Of a DNA stretch of 64,000 nt, positions 61,087 through 64,000 are shown piece by piece. The DNA lies in contig NZ_JBOFIN010000146.1 in NCBI RefSeq assembly GCF_051650185.1, positions 1 to 64,000 on the forward strand, written 5' to 3'. How positions within the stretch are numbered: position 1 is the first letter of the stretch; the number at the start of each line of letters is the position of its first letter. Both the position numbers and the translations under genes were made by a program. The notes under the pieces are model-generated. The model had not been told where the DNA came from, did not search any database, and worked only from the letters and a program-made list of their open reading frames with translations. This DNA is from Scandinavium sp051650185 (lineage in GTDB: Bacteria; Pseudomonadota; Gammaproteobacteria; Enterobacterales; Enterobacteriaceae).

Positions 61087-62586
61087 ATGCTACATTTGTT
61101 TGCCGGCCTGGATCTCCATACCGGGCTTTTATTATTGCTTGCTCTGGGGTTTGTGTTGTTCTACGAAGCGATTAACGGCTTCCATGACACTGCAAACGCA
61201 GTTGCAACCGTCATCTATACCCGCGCGATGCGTTCTCAGCTCGCGGTGGTGATGGCGGCCCTCTTCAACTTCTTTGGCGTGCTGCTGGGCGGTCTGAGCG
61301 TAGCCTATGCGATTGTGCATATGCTGCCAACGGATCTTCTGCTGAATATGGGCTCTGCTCATGGTCTCGCCATGGTCTTCTCGATGCTGTTAGCCGCGAT
61401 TATCTGGAACCTCGGAACCTGGTACTTCGGCCTGCCTGCATCCAGTTCGCATACGCTTATCGGGGCGATCATCGGGATTGGGTTAACCAATGCGCTGATG
61501 ACCGGCACCTCGGTGGTTGACGCGCTGAATATCCCGAAAGTCATGGGGATTTTCGGCTCGCTGATCATCTCTCCGATTGTCGGTCTGGTTGTCGCAGGGG
61601 GGTTAATCTTCATCCTGCGTCGTTACTGGAGCGGCACCAAAAAACGCGCTCGCATTCACCTCACTCCAGCGGAACGTGAAAAGAAAGACGGCAAGAAAAA
61701 GCCGCCATTCTGGACCCGTATTGCGCTGATCCTCTCCGCTATCGGCGTGGCGTTCTCTCATGGCGCAAACGACGGGCAGAAAGGCATTGGCCTGGTGATG
61801 CTGGTTCTGATTGGTGTGGCACCGGCTGGTTTCGTGGTGAATATGAATGCCTCCGGTTACGACATTACCCGTACCCGCGATGCCGTGAACAACGTCGAAA
61901 TCTACTTCCAGCAGCATCCTGACCTGCTGAAAAAAGTGACCGGCGTTGATCAGTTAATTCCTTCACCGGAAGCGACCACGACCACGCCTGGCGAATTCCA
62001 TTGCCACCCGGCCAATACCCTTAACGCACTGAATCGCGTGAAGGGCATGCTGGCGAACAATGTCGAAAGCTACGACAAGCTGAGCGTCGATCAGCGCAGC
62101 CAGCTGCGCCGTATCATGCTGTGTATCTCTGATACCACGGATAAAGTGGCGAAGCTGCCAGACGTAAGCGCTGACGATCAGCGTCTGCTGAAGAAACTCA
62201 AAACCGACATGCTCAACACCATCGAGTATGCGCCAATCTGGATTATCATGGCCGTCGCACTGGCGCTGGGCATTGGTACGATGATCGGCTGGCGTCGCGT
62301 GGCGACCACCATCGGCGAGAAAATCGGTAAGAAAGGCATGACCTACGCTCAGGGCATGTCCGCGCAGATGACCGCAGCGGTTTCAATCGGTCTGGCAAGC
62401 TACACCGGGATGCCGGTCTCCACCACTCACGTTCTGTCATCCTCGGTTGCCGGTACGATGCTCGTTGACGGTGGCGGGTTGCAGCGCAGAACCGTGACCA
62501 ACATTCTGATGGCGTGGGTGTTAACCCTGCCAGCAGCGATTATCCTTTCCGGCGTGCTGTACTGGCTCAGCCTGAAGCTAATCTAA
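61087..62586 (+). CDS. pitA: Low-affinity phosphate transporter PitA
   Basis: A 499-residue inner-membrane metal-phosphate:H+ symporter of the PiT family. The duplicated PiT signatures are present: GFHDTANAVATVIYTRAM near the N-terminus, ASSSHTLIGAIIGIG, FSHGANDGQKGIGLVML in the middle and GMPVSTTHVLSSSVAGTML near the C-terminus. A large cytoplasmic loop (about 260-375) lies between halves. A strong terminator follows. Confidence 0.97.
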   Translation: MLHLFAGLDLHTGLLLLLALGFVLFYEAINGFHDTANAVATVIYTRAMRSQLAVVMAALFNFFGVLLGGLSVAYAIVHMLPTDLLLNMGSAHGLAMVFSMLLAAIIWNLGTWYFGLPASSSHTLIGAIIGIGLTNALMTGTSVVDALNIPKVMGIFGSLIISPIVGLVVAGGLIFILRRYWSGTKKRARIHLTPAEREKKDGKKKPPFWTRIALILSAIGVAFSHGANDGQKGIGLVMLVLIGVAPAGFVVNMNASGYDITRTRDAVNNVEIYFQQHPDLLKKVTGVDQLIPSPEATTTTPGEFHCHPANTLNALNRVKGMLANNVESYDKLSVDQRSQLRRIMLCISDTTDKVAKLPDVSADDQRLLKKLKTDMLNTIEYAPIWIIMAVALALGIGTMIGWRRVATTIGEKIGKKGMTYAQGMSAQMTAAVSIGLASYTGMPVSTTHVLSSSVAGTMLVDGGGLQRRTVTNILMAWVLTLPAAIILSGVLYWLSLKLI

Positions 62587-62601
62587 GATTGCACAAACGC
62601 C

Positions 62602-62632
62602 AAAAACGGGTCAGGAAACTGACCCGTTTTTT
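62602..62632 (+). terminator. pitA terminator
   Basis: AAAAACGGGTCAG / CTGACCCGTTTTT with a GAAA tetraloop and a T-run; Rho-independent and, given the A-rich 5' arm, probably also used by uspB from the other side. Confidence 0.95.
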
Positions 62633-62652
62633 TATGCCGCAATCGCCTTAAA

Positions 62653-62988
62653 TCAGTGCCAGATAATCAGCGCAACCATGCTGACAATCACCAGTCCGCA
62701 CAGCGCACTGGTCAACACAAACTGACGACGAACACGCTCACAGCGCCGGATAAACTCATCATCATGATGATCGCGGTATCGCTGCGCGTAGATGTACCAC
62801 ACCAGACGCACCTGCTTGCCAGGCTGACCATGGGAGGTAAAAAAGCCTCCGCCATCCACATACTGATAGAGCAAGGGATCGCAACCACGCAGCACCACCA
62901 GCAGCGCGCGCAATGATGAGAAGTAGCGCGCCATATTCACAACACAAACGATACACAAAGCCCAAAACAGTGCGACAGTGCTTACCAT
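62653..62988 (-). CDS. uspB: Universal stress protein B
   Basis: A 111-residue inner-membrane protein with TM segments at the N-terminus (VALFWALCIVCVVNMARYF) and C-terminus (LTSALCGLVIVSMVALIIW) and a charged loop between. E. coli UspB depends on sigma-S and is needed for ethanol resistance in stationary phase. It is divergent from uspA, as in E. coli. Confidence 0.95.
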   Translation of the reverse strand: MVSTVALFWALCIVCVVNMARYFSSLRALLVVLRGCDPLLYQYVDGGGFFTSHGQPGKQVRLVWYIYAQRYRDHHDDEFIRRCERVRRQFVLTSALCGLVIVSMVALIIWH

Positions 62989-63298
62989 ACCTCCTCCCCG
63001 GCGACCCGCCCACGGAGAACCCCTCCGGGACTACCGCAACCCGAAACTCGACAGACAGTCAGTGAAAGAGTGAGAAACCGATCACAGAACGCCAACCCAT
63101 CGGCTCTTTAAATAGTGTAGGAGATCAGCGGATTTTTTTGCCACATCCTTAACCGTTATCAATTGCTCAAGCCGAATAATTTGTTTGACTGATTGGTGAT
63201 CAAGGCCGATTGACGTAGCCTGAGGGGAGTTTTAAGGTTGAGTTGTCTACACTTTAAGGCATAACCACTTAGTCATCACTTAAGGAAGGAGTAACACT
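62989..63298. promoter_or_regulatory. uspB-uspA divergent promoter region
   Basis: About 310 bases between the divergent stress genes, with AAGGAAGGAGTAAC immediately before the uspA ATG as a very strong Shine-Dalgarno. It should carry a sigma-70 promoter for uspA and a sigma-S promoter for uspB. I cannot place them with confidence and see no ORF. Confidence 0.5.
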
Positions 63299-63739
63299 AT
63301 GGCTTACAAACACATTCTTATCGCCGTTGACCTGTCACCAGAGAGTAAAGTTCTGGTCGACAAGGCTGTTTCCATGGCCCGCCCTTACAACGCGAAAGTT
63401 TCCCTGATTCATGTCGATGTGAACTACTCCGATCTCTACACCGGCCTGATTGATGTCAACCTCGGTGATATGCAGAAACGCATTTCGGAAGAGACTCACC
63501 ACGCGCTGTCTGAGCTGTCCACCAACGCCGGCTACCCGATTACCGAAACCCTGAGCGGCAGCGGCGATCTGGGTCAGGTGCTGGTAGATGCCATTAAGAA
63601 ATACGATATGGACCTGGTGGTTTGCGGTCACCATCAGGACTTCTGGAGCAAGCTGATGTCTTCTGCTCGTCAGCTGATTAACACCGTGCACGTGGACATG
63701 CTGATTGTCCCACTGCGAGATGACGAAGACGAAGATTAA
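63299..63739 (+). CDS. uspA: Universal stress protein A
   Basis: A 146-residue UspA that is nearly identical to the E. coli protein, with an acidic tail (DDEDED). It begins MAYKHILIAVDLSPESKVLV; the G-x2-G-x9-G(S/T) ATP motif of other Usp classes is not present, in keeping with UspA. It is induced on growth arrest and many stresses and is phosphorylated in stasis. A GC-rich repeat pair follows. Confidence 0.97.
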   Translation: MAYKHILIAVDLSPESKVLVDKAVSMARPYNAKVSLIHVDVNYSDLYTGLIDVNLGDMQKRISEETHHALSELSTNAGYPITETLSGSGDLGQVLVDAIKKYDMDLVVCGHHQDFWSKLMSSARQLINTVHVDMLIVPLRDDEDED

Positions 63740-63750
63740 GCCGTTGCTGT

Positions 63751-63834
63751 AACCCTCACCCCGGCCCTCTCCCTAAAAGGGAGAGGGAGCAAACCATTCC
63801 CTCGCCCCTTTGGGGAGAGGGTTAGGGTGAGGGG
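63751..63834. repeat. Paired GC-rich repeat
   Basis: Two inverted copies (63751-63789 and 63799-63834) of the CCCTCACCCC...GGGAGAGGG family, filling the gap between convergent uspA and rsmJ. The left copy is nearly the same as that after yhhY at 913-951. Confidence 0.8.
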
Positions 63835-63835
63835 A

Positions 63836-64000
63836 CTACCCAGGACTCCCCGCATAAATATCAAACCGATGGCCCTTGGTGGTCACCGCATTGGTCGTCG
63901 CGACATCCGCCAGCGGCGGCGCATAATCCGGGCGCTTCACGACAACACGCTTCGTTGCCAGCTGCTGCGCTGGTGCCAGCAAACCATCGGCGTCTACATC
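63836..64000 (-). CDS. rsmJ: RsmJ, 16S rRNA m2G1516 methyltransferase (3' end only)
   Basis: The last 54 codons and stop of a minus-strand gene cut by the window edge. The translated end (VVVKRPDYAPPLADVATTNA, then VTTKGHRFDIYAGSPG) is the characteristic C-terminus of E. coli RsmJ (YhiQ), which methylates G1516 of 16S rRNA. In K-12, dtpB lies between uspA and rsmJ; it is missing here. Confidence 0.9.
   Translation of the reverse strand, partial: DVDADGLLAPAQQLATKRVVVKRPDYAPPLADVATTNAVTTKGHRFDIYAGSPG

Noticed and set aside
1..64000. CRISPR arrays, tRNA or rRNA genes, prophage or integron
   Set aside because: No regularly spaced repeats, no tRNA cloverleaf or rRNA sequence, and no integrase or phage structural gene was seen in the window.

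Overview
The window is a piece of an Enterobacterales chromosome. Gene order and protein identities follow the Escherichia/Enterobacter backbone closely: ryhB-yhhY-ggt-yhhA-ugpQCEAB-livFGMHK-panM-livJ-rpoH-ftsXEY-rsmD-yhhLMN-zntA-tusA-yhhQ-dcrB-yhhT, then yhiN-pitA-uspB-uspA-rsmJ. The insertions relative to E. coli K-12, the coding density and the abundant GC-rich palindromic intergenic repeats point to Enterobacter, Lelliottia, Leclercia or a close relative. Species cannot be fixed from the sequence alone.

Layout. Positions 1-8.5 kb hold the iron-responsive sRNA RyhB with its Fur box, an acetyltransferase (yhhY), gamma-glutamyltranspeptidase (ggt), and the glycerol-3-phosphate/glycerophosphodiester uptake operon ugpBAECQ behind a Pho box. 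8.5-16 kb is the branched-chain amino acid ABC transporter (livFGMH, livK, livJ) with panM. 16-19 kb carries a GABA aminotransferase and a divergent MocR/GabR-type regulator, inserted between livJ and rpoH. 19-32 kb is core: sigma-32, the ftsYEX cell-division/SRP-receptor operon, rRNA methylation, zinc export (zntA with a textbook ZntR operator), sulfur relay (tusA), queuosine precursor transport (yhhQ), dcrB and yhhT. A toxin-antitoxin pair with a frameshifted toxin sits between zntA and tusA.

32-46.7 kb is a complete-looking aryl polyene (APE) pigment cluster in the canonical order apeC to apeR, followed by the phosphopantetheinyl transferase acpT. AcpT presumably activates the two carrier proteins ApeE and ApeF. 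The usual first genes, apeA and the methyltransferase apeB, are not here. 46.8-54.2 kb is the arnBCADTEF operon (opposite strand), which adds 4-amino-4-deoxy-L-arabinose to lipid A and so gives polymyxin/cationic peptide resistance; a PmrA-box-like sequence precedes it. Together APE and Arn form an envelope-modification block where K-12 has acpT followed by nik genes.

54.2-58.6 kb is an AT-richer regulatory islet: three paralogous divergent LysR-type regulators and one LuxR-type HTH protein, without an obvious structural target. It is the least explained part of the window. A secreted NlpC/P60 peptidase and a 59-codon membrane mini-ORF follow, before core genes resume with yhiN, pitA, uspB, uspA and the 3' end of rsmJ.
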